Shown: positions 41,460-50,557, counted from the first letter of the stretch. The stretch: DNA of 64,000 bases from Streptomyces ortus (GCF_026341275.1 NZ_JAIFZO010000002.1:3015264-3079263), one strand, 5' to 3'. Made by a program: numbers and translations. The notes: generated by a model not told the origin, from the sequence alone.

Positions 41460-42545
41460 CTTGGGTGTCCGCAGCATCGCGCCTATGTGAGCCGCCGCCG
41501 ACGACAGCTGTCGGCGGGCGTCGCGCAGTTGCTCCTCCGTGACCCCGTGATCGCGGGCCGCGTCGCGGATGTCGTCGCGGAAACGGTCCAGCAGGCGGTC
41601 CAGGTCCCGGGTGGGATCGCCCGTGGAGTCCTCATGGGCCCAGGAAGGCTCGTAACCGGCGGGGAAGTCCTCGGGGGTGTCCGTGTAGTCGGGACGGTCG
41701 GGGTGGTCGGGACGGTCGGGCTTCCTCGTCTCGGCCCCCGCCCCGGCTCCCGTCCCCGCCCGGCCGAAGCCGAAGTCCTTGCCGAACTCCTTCCCGAAGT
41801 CCTTGCCGAAATCGCCGAACTCCTTGGCGAGCTCGGTGAGGCCCTCCCGGACCCCCGTCGGCCAGTCACCCCGGGTGAAGTGGTCCTGCACCTGGTCCTG
41901 GACGCGCTTGGCGATGCGCTGGAACTCTTCCTGTGCCTGCGCCCGGACCCGCTCCTGAGCCTCCTTGGCCTGGTGCCGGGTCCGCTGGGCCTCCTCGCGG
42001 GCCCGTCGGCTCTCGTCCTTGGCGCGCCGCGCCTGCTCCTTCCACTCCTGCTTCACGCGCCGCATCTCCTCCTTCGCGGCCCGCCACGCCTCCTTGTCCC
42101 CGAGGTCCGTGAAGTCGCCGCCCGCGCCATCGCGTGCACCGGCTCCCGTGGAACCCCGGCGGGCCTCGCTCGCCGCGGCCCGCATCTCGCGGCGCAGATC
42201 TCCCGCGGCGCCCCGCACGTCGGCCCGGATCTCCGCGGCCAGCTCGGCGACCGATTCGCGGATCTCCAGCTCCAGGTCGGCCAGTTCGCCGCTGCGGTCG
42301 GCCAGCTCGGCTCGGCCGGCGTCCGTGATCGCGTACACCTTCCTGCCGCCCTCGGTGGTGTGGGTGACCAGGCCCTCGGCCTCCAGCTTGGCCAGCCGGG
42401 GGTAGACGGTGCCGGCCGACGGCGCGTACAGCCCCTGGAAGCGCTCCTCCAGGAGGCGGATCACTTCGTAGCCGTGGCGTGGTGCCTCGTCGAGCAGTTT
42501 GAGGAGGTAGAGCCGCAGGCGGCCATGGGCAAAGACGGGAGCCAT
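41454..42545 (-). CDS. PadR-family regulator with long coiled-coil extension
   Basis: 363 residues from ATG 42545, one base after the stop of the DUF4097 gene. The PadR winged helix (1-about 85) contains LYLLKLLDEAPRHGYEVIRL and APSAGTVYPRLAKLEAEGLV. It is followed by a very long charged helical region (about 95-240, rich in KEEMRR, AREEAQR, AQEEFQ) and a Gly/Asp-rich linker, then a short helical C-terminus. PadR proteins are usually 110-190 residues, so the extension is unusual. It probably represses the operon through the palindrome at 43610-43640. Confidence 0.88.
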   Translation of the reverse strand: MAPVFAHGRLRLYLLKLLDEAPRHGYEVIRLLEERFQGLYAPSAGTVYPRLAKLEAEGLVTHTTEGGRKVYAITDAGRAELADRSGELADLELEIRESVAELAAEIRADVRGAAGDLRREMRAAASEARRGSTGAGARDGAGGDFTDLGDKEAWRAAKEEMRRVKQEWKEQARRAKDESRRAREEAQRTRHQAKEAQERVRAQAQEEFQRIAKRVQDQVQDHFTRGDWPTGVREGLTELAKEFGDFGKDFGKEFGKDFGFGRAGTGAGAGAETRKPDRPDHPDRPDYTDTPEDFPAGYEPSWAHEDSTGDPTRDLDRLLDRFRDDIRDAARDHGVTEEQLRDARRQLSSAAAHIGAMLRTPKG

Positions 42546-42546
42546 G

Positions 42547-43554
42547 TCAGAGCCCCTTCTGGTGGGTCGGGCCGTCGGGTGATCCGTCGGTGGCGTCAGT
42601 GGCGGTGGAGAGGGGGGCCGGCGCGGGCGTCTCGGGGGTGGGTCCGCTTCCCGGTGGGGCAGGAGCCGTGTCCCGTGGGCCATCCTCCCCGACGGCGGCC
42701 TTCTTCTCGAAATCCACATCCGCTTCGTCGTCCCACGGTTCGTCCTCCGCCGGGGGCCTGCGCAGGAGTGCGATCGAACCGGAGACGGTGGTCGCCTTCA
42801 GGCGGCCGTTCCCGGCGCCGAGCCTGCCGGTGATCTTCTTGGCGCCCCACTGGCCGTTGATCCGCAGGTCCTCGAAGGCGCTGGAGACCGTGCCGCTCGC
42901 CGAGTCCACCTCCACCTCCGCGTCCGCCGGGTGCGGCAGGCGGACGGCGATCTCTCCCGAGATGCTGGTCAGCCGGATGTCGCTGGACCGGCCGGCCGGG
43001 TCCAGGTCGACGATCACGGAGCCGCTGATCGAGTCCACCCGCACGGAGGGGCTGGAGCCCTCGATGACGGTCAGGTCACCGGAGACGGAGTTGAGCCGGA
43101 GGTCGCCTGTGAGGGCCTGTACCTCCACGTTCCCCGAGACCGTGTCCGCTCGGACCGGGCCCGACAGGCCCACGAGTGTGGTGTCGCCGGAGATGCCCTT
43201 CACCACCGCCCGGCCGTCGATGCCGGAGACCACGGCGGTGGCGCTGACCACGCCCACCTCGACGCGGGTGCCGGCGGGGACGGCCAGGGAGACCACCGCG
43301 CTGCGGCGCCAGCCCTTGCGGTCGAGCCACTTGAGGAAACCCTTCCAGGGGAGGTCCTCGTACGCGACTGTCAGGGTGCCGTTCTCCTGCGTGACCATCA
43401 GGGGTGGGCCCTCTATCGAGGAGACTTCGAGGTGGGTGGGGCCCTCGTCGGTGCCTACGATGTTGACCGTGCCGCTGGCGATGCGCACGTGGAGGGCCGT
43501 CACCGGGTCGTCGAATGTGAGCTTCCTTGGCTCTGCGACGGGCCACTCGGGCAT
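42547..43554 (-). CDS. DUF4097 beta-helix-like protein
   Basis: 335 residues from ATG 43554 (GAGGAGG upstream). Residues about 20-270 form repeated short beta strands such as GISGDTTLVGLSGPVRADTVSGNVEVQALTGDLRLNSVSG (shown in outline), the hallmark of DUF4097 adhesin-like repeats. The C-terminal 70 residues are acidic then Pro/Ala-rich and disordered. No signal peptide is evident, so it is probably cytoplasmic or membrane-associated. Its partnership with a PadR regulator is a common pairing; function unknown. Confidence 0.85.
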   Translation of the reverse strand: MPEWPVAEPRKLTFDDPVTALHVRIASGTVNIVGTDEGPTHLEVSSIEGPPLMVTQENGTLTVAYEDLPWKGFLKWLDRKGWRRSAVVSLAVPAGTRVEVGVVSATAVVSGIDGRAVVKGISGDTTLVGLSGPVRADTVSGNVEVQALTGDLRLNSVSGDLTVIEGSSPSVRVDSISGSVIVDLDPAGRSSDIRLTSISGEIAVRLPHPADAEVEVDSASGTVSSAFEDLRINGQWGAKKITGRLGAGNGRLKATTVSGSIALLRRPPAEDEPWDDEADVDFEKKAAVGEDGPRDTAPAPPGSGPTPETPAPAPLSTATDATDGSPDGPTHQKGL

Positions 43555-43609
43555 GGGGCTGACCTCCTCGGACGGGGGTGGGCGTGGGGGTGACGCGAAG
43601 TGACGCGCC

Positions 43610-43640
43610 ATATCGCGTCTCTTTTAGACACGATATATCG
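43610..43640. promoter_or_regulatory. PadR-type operator upstream of DUF4097/padR operon
   Basis: ATATCGCGTCT at 43610-43620 and AGACACGATAT at 43626-43636 form an 11-bp inverted repeat with one mismatch and a 5-nt spacer; a nested CGATATATCG palindrome lies at 43631-43640. It is about 57 bp upstream of the DUF4097 ATG, AT-rich against its surroundings and typical of PadR targets. Binding by the product of 41454-42545 is inferred. Confidence 0.75.
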
Positions 43641-43779
43641 CGGATTCGGGAAGTCAAGGTACTCGTTCTGGTGAACCGGGGTCCTGATGGTGTCAAATAT
43701 GGATAAATTGACCTCGTGCTGGGCTGGACGTGAGACGTCGGGGGTTGGCTGCTGCTGCCCGGCGGGGGTAATCAGAGTT

Positions 43780-43925
43780 CGCCCCCGCCGCCCCTACCCG
43801 TTCCCGTCACTGCATGGGGGCTGCGCCCCCTCGCCCCTTTATCGCGCTGCGCGCTCGTCCTCAAACGCCGGACGGGCTGAAAGCAGGCCGGACGGTCTGA
43901 AAGCAGGCCGGACGGGCTGAAATCA
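43780..43925. repeat. Intergenic hairpin repeat, family B, with triplicated end unit
   Basis: GGGGGCTGCGCCCCC near 43815, then ATCGCGCTGCGCGCTCG and TCCTCAAACGCCGGACGGGC, followed by two more GCCGGACGGTCTGAAA/GCCGGACGGGCTGAAA units. The end unit is thus present three times in tandem (about 43866-43921). It follows the 3' end of the DUF6104 gene, which is transcribed leftward. Confidence 0.8.
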
Positions 43926-43932
43926 GGAGGCG

Positions 43933-44118
43933 TTACTCGTCGTCCTCGTCCTCGTCGTCCAGGCGGGCCAGCCATGTTGCCAGGCGTTCTACCGGGATCT
44001 CGAAGTCCGGGTTGAGGTCGACGAAGGTGCGGAGTTGTTCGGCGAGCCACTCGAAAGTGACCTCCTCCTGGCCGCGTCGCTTCTCAAGTTCCTCGATACC
44101 GCGGTCGGTGAAGTACAT
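43933..44118 (-). CDS. DUF6104-like small protein
   Basis: 61 residues, MYFTDRGIEELEKRRGQEEV and onward with an acidic C-terminus (LARLDDEDEDDE). The sequence is very conserved in Streptomyces and I associate it with DUF6104; its function is unknown. AGGAGA lies 9 bases before the ATG at 44118, which is preferred over a longer reading from 44163. A family B repeat follows its stop. Confidence 0.8.
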   Translation of the reverse strand: MYFTDRGIEELEKRRGQEEVTFEWLAEQLRTFVDLNPDFEIPVERLATWLARLDDEDEDDE

Positions 44119-44321
44119 GGTGGTTGCTCTCCTGCGTGCGTAACCGGTCGTTCTCCTGCGCACAGCCTACGAAACCGGTCGATGCCCCTCCGCGGGACGA
44201 TCCCGTGACTAAGGTGTGCATCTGGCGCAGAACGGGTAACTCCCTTTTCCCGAAAGCCTGTTCATCCATGCTGGGTCGTGCGGTTCTGGTGCTGCCGAGC
44301 GGCGCGAGACGGAGCGGTGAG

Positions 44322-44777
44322 ATGTCCGAACTGATGACGGCCGCCGGTCAGCTGGCTCCCTACCTGAGCGCCGCAGCGGCGTCGATGGGGACGGCCGTGC
44401 TCGTGAGCGCCCGGGACCGGCTCGCCGACAGCGTCGTACAGGGCAGCCGGACGTTCCTTGACGCGGTCCTCGGGCGGGAGGGCGGTGACGCCGGAGCGGG
44501 GGAGGTTCTCGCGCGGTTGTCCGGGGCCGAGCGCGAGGTTCTGGAAGCGGCCGTCGGGCACTGGCTCTCGGGCGGTGACCTGAGCGCGTCCGCTCTTGAG
44601 GGATGGGTGGCGAAATCCGCCGCTCTCCGGCCGGGCGGGGACTTCCATGTGACCGCCACCGGGACGCACGCCGTCGCCGTCGGGCAGGTTCAGGGGGACT
44701 TCCATCTCTCCAGTCCGCCTCGTGAAACCGAGCGCGACGAACGAGCCGGTCGCGTCGATCCTTCGAGCGGCGGATGA
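44322..44777 (+). CDS. Hypothetical protein with a GDFH-x-GDFH C-terminal motif (module gene 1)
   Basis: 151 residues from ATG 44322 (GGAGCGGTGAG upstream). A mostly helical N-terminal part (about 1-100) is followed by GGDFHVTATGTHAVAVGQVQ and GDFHL (105-129), a symmetric motif in which GDFH occurs twice around a VAVGQV core, then an acidic/basic tail. The core resembles the short beta-arch motifs of bacterial amyloid signalling sequences, but this is a visual likeness only. First gene of a three-gene operon; overlaps the next by ATGA. Confidence 0.7.
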   Translation: MSELMTAAGQLAPYLSAAAASMGTAVLVSARDRLADSVVQGSRTFLDAVLGREGGDAGAGEVLARLSGAEREVLEAAVGHWLSGGDLSASALEGWVAKSAALRPGGDFHVTATGTHAVAVGQVQGDFHLSSPPRETERDERAGRVDPSSGG

Positions 44778-45562
44778 CCAAACCCGCCGAAGGCGTCCGT
44801 GAGGGCGTCCGTGAGAGCGTCCGCGAAGGGGCCCCGGAAGGGCAGGGCGGCCCCAGCGTGCGGGGCGAGGGCACCTGGGTCACGGCTGTCGGCCAGGTGC
44901 TCGGCAACTTCGTCGTCAGTCTGGTCGTCGGCGACGCGCTGCAGAGCACGCTCGACGGCGCCCGCAGCTGGCGGGTGTGGAACTGGCCGCCGTTCTTCGT
45001 CGTCCTCGGCCTCGGCGGCGCGGCCCTGCTCAGGACTCCCGAGGGGCCTGGTGATCAGGTCCTCTGGTCCTATCTGATGATCGGCTCCGCCGTGCTGATC
45101 GCCCTCGTCCGGGTGGTCGGGATACGGGGGCGCGCCGGGGCCCAGGCCCTCGCCTCCGCGCTGTCCGTCGCCCTCGCCGTCGGCGGGACGGTCTGGGTGG
45201 AGCAGGTGCGCGGCCACGGGGAGGTCGATGTCGCCGGTCTGACGACGGTCACGCCGTCCCGGCCGCTGCGCGACGGGGAGACACTCGTCGTGGGGGTGGA
45301 CGGGGGGCCGGTGCGTACGCATCTGCGTCTCGTCCCGCGGGTCGAGGACGCCGACCCGGACATGCAGTCCTGCACTCCGGAGACCCGGCTCGCCCTGCGG
45401 CTCGGCGGCGGCCCGAGCACGGTCGACGACGCCCGGTCGGGCCGGCCCGTGGACATACGGCTGGGCGGAGTCCGTGACGGCATACGCGTCACCGTCACGG
45501 TCCGCACCGACGCCGGCTGCCGGATGAACGTGTTCGTCGACGACGCCGTGCTGCACGGCTGA
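44774..45562 (+). CDS. Hypothetical membrane protein (module gene 2)
   Basis: 262 residues. A charged repetitive leader (VREGVRESVREG) precedes helices at about 37-55 (TAVGQVLGNFVVSLVVGDAL), 73-90, 98-115 and 125-145, then an extracytoplasmic beta-rich domain of about 110 residues (VDVAGLTTVTPSRPLRDGETLVVGVDGG in outline) with two cysteines (QSCTPE and AGCRMN) that could pair. No family is recognised. It is coupled to genes 1 and 3 by a 4-bp overlap and a 20-bp gap. Confidence 0.72.
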   Translation: MTKPAEGVREGVRESVREGAPEGQGGPSVRGEGTWVTAVGQVLGNFVVSLVVGDALQSTLDGARSWRVWNWPPFFVVLGLGGAALLRTPEGPGDQVLWSYLMIGSAVLIALVRVVGIRGRAGAQALASALSVALAVGGTVWVEQVRGHGEVDVAGLTTVTPSRPLRDGETLVVGVDGGPVRTHLRLVPRVEDADPDMQSCTPETRLALRLGGGPSTVDDARSGRPVDIRLGGVRDGIRVTVTVRTDAGCRMNVFVDDAVLHG

Positions 45563-45582
45563 GGGGTACGGGGGAACGCAAG

Positions 45583-46479
45583 GTGAGTACGAACGTGGGC
45601 TCGAAGGCCCGTGTGTACGTGGCGGTGGCCGCGTTCTGCGTCATCGTCGCGGTCGGTCTGACGCTCGCGGTCAGTTCGGGCTCGGACGAACAGGACGACA
45701 CGTTCCTGGGCAAGGAGCGGATCAGCGTCGGCATGCACAACGACCTGCCCGGTATCTCCTACGAGGAGAACTACCGCCGGTCGGGCCTCGACCAGCTGGT
45801 GTTGGAGCAGATCAAGGAGGGGCTGGGCATCAAGTCCGCGTCGCCGTCCAACGTGTCCTCGGAAGGGCGTATCCCGGCGTTGCGGAAGGGCGAGGTCGAC
45901 CTGGTGATCGCGGCCTTCTCCATCACGCCGGAGCGCATGAAGGAGATCGACTTCGTGGGGCCGTACGCCACCACCCGGCAGGGTTTTCTGGTCGGGCCCA
46001 AGTCGACGGTCCACGAGCTGAACGACTTCAAGGGCGAGGCCGTCTGCTCCTGGGAGGGGACCACCTCCGTGGCGACCCTTCAGGAGTTCCGGCGCGAGGG
46101 CATCGAGATCAAGGAGCTCGTCGACGCCTCCGACTGCATCGAGGCGCTCAAGCGCGGCGAGGTGCAGGCGGTGTCCACCGACCAGATGATCCTCTACGGG
46201 TTCGCGCGCCACTACGCGAAGGAGGGGCTGCGGGTCGTGCCCGGCGTCACCATCGGGGCCCCGCAGCACTACGGGATCGGGCTGCCCAAGGGGCACCGGG
46301 CGGACTGCCTCAAGCTGCGTGAATTCGTGAAGCGGTACGTCGAGAGCAGTGACTGGATCAACGACGTCACCACGTCGTTGCCGGATATTCCGGCGCAGGA
46401 GCCGGGGTGGATCAGTGACTACAAGCCGAGTGACGAGTCCATTGACGCGCGCTCCTGTCGGGACGAACCGAGTGCTTGA
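45583..46479 (+). CDS. Membrane-anchored solute-binding (SBP_bac_3) protein without a transporter (module gene 3)
   Basis: 298 residues from GTG 45583. A signal-anchor helix (VYVAVAAFCVIVAVGLTLAV, about 11-30) without lipobox is followed by a family 3 substrate-binding domain: ISVGMHNDLPGISYEENYRR, LRKGEVDLVIAAFSITPERM, DFVGPYATTRQGFLVGPKST, AVSTDQMILYGFARHYAKEG and GIGLPKGHRADCLKLREFV. It lacks a neighbouring permease or ATPase, so it is more likely a receptor than a transporter part. It is the last gene of the module. Confidence 0.85.
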   Translation: MSTNVGSKARVYVAVAAFCVIVAVGLTLAVSSGSDEQDDTFLGKERISVGMHNDLPGISYEENYRRSGLDQLVLEQIKEGLGIKSASPSNVSSEGRIPALRKGEVDLVIAAFSITPERMKEIDFVGPYATTRQGFLVGPKSTVHELNDFKGEAVCSWEGTTSVATLQEFRREGIEIKELVDASDCIEALKRGEVQAVSTDQMILYGFARHYAKEGLRVVPGVTIGAPQHYGIGLPKGHRADCLKLREFVKRYVESSDWINDVTTSLPDIPAQEPGWISDYKPSDESIDARSCRDEPSA

Positions 46480-46489
46480 GGTGTGTGGT

Positions 46490-46600
46490 GGGCGCGCCCC
46501 TGGGGGCTGCGCCCCCAGGCCCCCCTTCGGCCTGAACGGCCTCGTCCTCAAACGCCGGACGGGCTGACGGACGACGCCGGACGGGCTGAAGGATGACCCC
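46490..46600. repeat. Intergenic hairpin repeat, family B
   Basis: CTGGGGGCTGCGCCCCCAGG hairpin at about 46499-46520, then CTCGTCCTCAAACGCCGGAC, and two further CGCCGGACGGGCTG/CGAACGGG-type units. It lies between the module genes and the convergent kgd gene. A GC hairpin (GGGCCCGG near 46636 and CCGGGCCC near 46657) nearer kgd may be its terminator. Confidence 0.78.
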
Positions 46601-46684
46601 CCGAACGGGCCGGACGGCCGGCATGCCGGAGGGCCCGGGCCGCAGTACTGCCGGACCGGGCCCTCCGTTCGTGCGGGGTGGTGC

Positions 46685-49600
46685 TCAGGCGTCGAACACC
46701 TCGCGCACCAGCTGCTCCTGCTCCGCCTGGTGGCGCTTGGCCGAGCCGACCGCCGGGGACGAGCCCGCCGGGCGGGAGATGCGGCGCAGGCGCTCCCCGT
46801 GGGGGATGTCCGCGCCGACCGCCAGGTCCAGGTGGTCGATCAGGTTGAGGGCGATGAAGGGCCACGCGCCCTGGTTCGCCGGCTCCTCCTGGGCCCACAG
46901 GTACTTCTCGGCGTTCGGGTACTTGGCGATCTCCGCCTGGAGCTCGGCACCCGGGAGGGGGTACAGGCGCTCGATGCGGATGACGGCCGTGTCCGTGATG
47001 CCGCGCTTCTTCCGCTCGGCGTCGAGGTCGTAGTACACCTTGCCCGCCGTGAAGACGACCTTCTTGACCGCGGCCGGGTCCACCGCGTCGTCGCCGATGA
47101 CGGGACGGAAGCCGCCCGTCGTGAACTCCTCCGCCTTCGACGCCGCCGCCTTGAGGCGGAGCATCGACTTCGGGGTGAAGACCACCAGCGGCTTGTGGTG
47201 CGGGTTGTGCACCTGCCACCGCAGGAGGTGGAAGTAGTTCGACGGGAGCGTCGGCATGGCGACCGTCATGTTGTTCTGCGCGCACATCTGGAGGAAGCGC
47301 TCCGGGCGCGCGGACGAGTGGTCCGGGCCCTGGCCCTCGTAACCGTGCGGGAGGAGCAGCGTGACGCCGGACGTCTGGCCCCACTTCTGCTCCGCCGACG
47401 AGATGAACTCGTCCACGACCGTCTGGGCGCCGTTGACGAAGTCGCCGAACTGCGCCTCCCACATCACGAGGGACTCGGGACGCGCCAGCGAGTAGCCGTA
47501 CTCGAAGCCCATCGCCGCGTACTCGGAGAGAAGCGAGTCGTAGCAGTTGTAGCGGGCCTGGTCCTCCGAGAGGTACTGGAGGGGGGTGAAGTCCTCGGCC
47601 GTCTCCCGGTCGATCAGGACCGCGTGGCGCTGGCCGAACGTGCCGCGGCGGGAGTCCTGGCCCGAGAGGCGCACCGGAGTGCCCTCCAGGAGCAGGGAGC
47701 CGATCGCGAGCGTCTCGCCCATGCCCCAGTCGATCGTGCCGTCCTCGACCATCGCCGCGCGGCGCTGCAGCTGCGGCAGCAGACGCGGGTGGACGGTGAC
47801 GCGCTCGGGGATGTTGACCTGGGACTCGGCGATCCGCTTGACGACCTCCTGGGAGATCGCCGTGGTGACCGCCACCGGGAACTCGGGCTTCACGTCCGGG
47901 GCGTGTGCCTCGCCCGGCGCCGAAGCGGCCTCACGGACCTCCGTGAAGACCTTCTCCAGCTGGCCCTGGTAGTCCTGTAGCGCCTGCTCGGCCTCTTCCA
48001 GCGTGATGTCGCCCCGGCCGATCAGCGACTCGGTGTAGAGCTTGCGCACCGAGCGCTTCTTGTCGATCAGGTCGTACATCAGCGGCTGGGTGAACGCCGG
48101 GTTGTCCGACTCGTTGTGACCGCGGCGGCGGTAGCAGATGAGGTCGATCACGACGTCCTTGTTGAACGCCTGACGGAACTCGAAGGCCAGCCGCGCGACA
48201 CGGACGACGGCCTCGGGGTCGTCGCCGTTCACATGGAAGATCGGCGCCTCGATCATGCGGGCCACGTCGGTGGCGTACATGGAGGAGCGCGACGACTCGG
48301 GCGCCGCCGTGAAGCCGACCTGGTTGTTGATGACCACGTGGACCGTGCCGCCGGTGCGGTAGCCCCGCAGCTGCGACATGTTCAGGGTCTCGGCCACCAC
48401 GCCCTGGCCCGCGAAGGCCGCGTCACCGTGCAGGGCGACGGGCAGGACGGTGAAGTCCGTGCCGCCCTTGTTGATGATGTCCTGCTTGGCGCGGGCGATG
48501 CCCTCCAGGATCGGGTCGACCGCCTCCAGGTGCGAGGGGTTGGCGGCCAGCGAGACCCGGATCTGCTCGCCGTCCAGGCCCGTGAAGACACCTTCGGCGC
48601 CCAGGTGGTACTTGACGTCGCCGGAGCCGTGCATCGACTTCGGGTCGAGGTTGCCCTCGAACTCCCGGAAGATCTGCGCGTACGACTTGCCGACGATGTT
48701 GGCGAGGACGTTCAGCCGGCCGCGGTGGGCCATGCCGATGACGACCTCGTCCAGACGCGACTCGGCGGCGGAGTCGAGCACCGCGTCGAGCAGCGGGATG
48801 ACGGACTCGCCGCCCTCCAGGGAGAAGCGCTTCTGCCCGACGTACTTCGTCTGAAGGAAGGTCTCGAACGCTTCCGCCGCGTTCAGTCGGCGCAGGATGC
48901 GCAGCTGCTCCTCGCGCTCCGGCTTGGAGTGCGGGCGCTCGATGCGGTCCTGGATCCACCGGCGCTGCTTCGGGTCCTGGATGTGCATGAACTCGACGCC
49001 CGTGGTGCGGCAGTACGAGTCGCGCAGCACCCCGAGGATGTCGCGCAGCTTCATCAGGGACTTGCCCGCGAAACCGCCGACCGCGAACTCGCGCTCCAGG
49101 TCCCACAGGGTGAGCCCGTGCTCGGTGATGTCCAGGTCGGGGTGCTTGCGCTGGCGGTACTCCAGCGGGTCGGTGTCGGCCATGACGTGGCCGCGGACCC
49201 GGTAGGAGTGGATCAGCTCGAAGACACGGGCGGCCTTCGTGACGTCGCTGTCGTGCGAGGCGTCGATGTCCTTGAGCCAGCGGACCGGCTCGTAGGGGAT
49301 GCGCAGGGCCTCGAAGATCTCGTCGTAGAAGCCGTTCTCGCCGAGCAGGTAGTTCGCGACGACCCGCAGGAACTCGCCGGACGCGGCGCCCTGGATGACC
49401 CGGTGGTCGTAGGTCGACGTGAGGGTCATCACCTTGGCGATGCCGAGCTTGTTCAGGGTGTCCTGGGAGGTGCCCTGGAACTCCGCCGGGTAGTCCATCG
49501 AGCCGACGCCCATGATGACCGACTGTCCGGGCATCAGACGCGGGACCGAGTGGACGGTGCCGAGGCCGCCGGGGTTGGTCAGCGAGACCGTGACGCCGGA

Positions 49601-50557
49601 GAAGTCGTCCATCGTCAGCTTGCCGTCACGGGCCCGGCGGACGATGTCCTCGTAGGCCTGCCAGAACTCGAAGAAGTTCAGCGTCTCGGCCTTCTTGATG
49701 CCCGCGACGACCAGCTGGCGGTCGCCGTTGGGCTTCACCAGGTCGATGGCGAGGCCGAAGTTGACGTGCTCCGGCTTGACCAGGGTCGGCTTGCCGTCCT
49801 TCTCCGTGAAGGAGTAGTTCATCGACGGCATGGCCTTGATGGCCTGCACCATCGCGTAACCGATGAGGTGGGTGAAGGAGATCTTCCCGCCCCGGGCACG
49901 CTTCAGGTGGTTGTTGATGACGATGCGGTTGTCGAAGAGCAGCTTCACCGGGACCGCGCGCACGGACGTGGCCGTGGGGACCTCGACGGAGGCGTTCATG
50001 TTCTTCGCGACCGCGGCGCTCGGGCCGCGCAGTGTCACGTACTCGGGACCCTGGGGGGCCTCGGACGCGGGCGCGGCCTTGGCGGCGGCCGGCTTGGCCG
50101 CCGCGGGCTTCGCCGGGGCGGCGGCCGGAGCAGCCGCCTTGGCCGGCGCGGCGGCGGTGGCGGGCTTCGCGGCAGCCGGTGCGGCCTGGGCCTGGGCGGC
50201 CGGAGCCGGAACCTTGGCCGGTGCGGCCTGAGCCGGAGCCTGCGCTTGCGCCTGAGCCGGTGCGGCCTGGGACGTGGCGGGGGCGGCCGGAGCCGCCTTC
50301 GCCGGAGCCTGCGGGGCAGTGGTTCCCGCGGCCCCCGCGGCCGCGGTACCCGCCGGAGCCGAGGCGGCCACGCCGCCGGGCTTGTAGTCGGCGAAGAAGT
50401 CCCACCAGGCTCGGTCTACCGAATTCGGGTCCTGGAGGTACTGCTGATAGATCTCGTCGACGAGCCACTCGTTCGGGCCGAAGGCCGCAGCGGGGTTCTT
50501 CCCGGCTTGGTCCTCGGTCGAGACGCTCGATGAGTTACTGGGGGACTGTGGCGACAC
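46685..50557 (-). CDS. kgd: Multifunctional 2-oxoglutarate decarboxylase/dehydrogenase E1-E2o (KGD/SucA)
   Basis: 1290 residues from the GTG at 50557. An N-terminal motif (NEWLVDEIYQQYLQDPNSVD) and a long Ala/Pro-rich linker (about 60-180) precede an E2-like acyltransferase domain (about 190-430; TYDHRVIQGAASGEFLRVVA) without lipoyl domain, then the thiamine diphosphate E1 domain (about 440-1290; VIGMAHRGRLNVLANI; HGDAAFAGQGVVAETLNMSQ; LPHGYEGQGPDHSSARPERF). It feeds the TCA cycle at 2-oxoglutarate. In actinobacteria GarA (FHA) inhibits it. The size matches mycobacterial KGD. Confidence 0.96.
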   Translation of the reverse strand: MSPQSPSNSSSVSTEDQAGKNPAAAFGPNEWLVDEIYQQYLQDPNSVDRAWWDFFADYKPGGVAASAPAGTAAAGAAGTTAPQAPAKAAPAAPATSQAAPAQAQAQAPAQAAPAKVPAPAAQAQAAPAAAKPATAAAPAKAAAPAAAPAKPAAAKPAAAKAAPASEAPQGPEYVTLRGPSAAVAKNMNASVEVPTATSVRAVPVKLLFDNRIVINNHLKRARGGKISFTHLIGYAMVQAIKAMPSMNYSFTEKDGKPTLVKPEHVNFGLAIDLVKPNGDRQLVVAGIKKAETLNFFEFWQAYEDIVRRARDGKLTMDDFSGVTVSLTNPGGLGTVHSVPRLMPGQSVIMGVGSMDYPAEFQGTSQDTLNKLGIAKVMTLTSTYDHRVIQGAASGEFLRVVANYLLGENGFYDEIFEALRIPYEPVRWLKDIDASHDSDVTKAARVFELIHSYRVRGHVMADTDPLEYRQRKHPDLDITEHGLTLWDLEREFAVGGFAGKSLMKLRDILGVLRDSYCRTTGVEFMHIQDPKQRRWIQDRIERPHSKPEREEQLRILRRLNAAEAFETFLQTKYVGQKRFSLEGGESVIPLLDAVLDSAAESRLDEVVIGMAHRGRLNVLANIVGKSYAQIFREFEGNLDPKSMHGSGDVKYHLGAEGVFTGLDGEQIRVSLAANPSHLEAVDPILEGIARAKQDIINKGGTDFTVLPVALHGDAAFAGQGVVAETLNMSQLRGYRTGGTVHVVINNQVGFTAAPESSRSSMYATDVARMIEAPIFHVNGDDPEAVVRVARLAFEFRQAFNKDVVIDLICYRRRGHNESDNPAFTQPLMYDLIDKKRSVRKLYTESLIGRGDITLEEAEQALQDYQGQLEKVFTEVREAASAPGEAHAPDVKPEFPVAVTTAISQEVVKRIAESQVNIPERVTVHPRLLPQLQRRAAMVEDGTIDWGMGETLAIGSLLLEGTPVRLSGQDSRRGTFGQRHAVLIDRETAEDFTPLQYLSEDQARYNCYDSLLSEYAAMGFEYGYSLARPESLVMWEAQFGDFVNGAQTVVDEFISSAEQKWGQTSGVTLLLPHGYEGQGPDHSSARPERFLQMCAQNNMTVAMPTLPSNYFHLLRWQVHNPHHKPLVVFTPKSMLRLKAAASKAEEFTTGGFRPVIGDDAVDPAAVKKVVFTAGKVYYDLDAERKKRGITDTAVIRIERLYPLPGAELQAEIAKYPNAEKYLWAQEEPANQGAWPFIALNLIDHLDLAVGADIPHGERLRRISRPAGSSPAVGSAKRHQAEQEQLVREVFDA

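Noticed and set aside
48116..50533. 805-residue plus-strand ORF
   Set aside because: Antisense to kgd, which has full family motifs; the ORF has only low-complexity Arg/Asp/Leu sequence.
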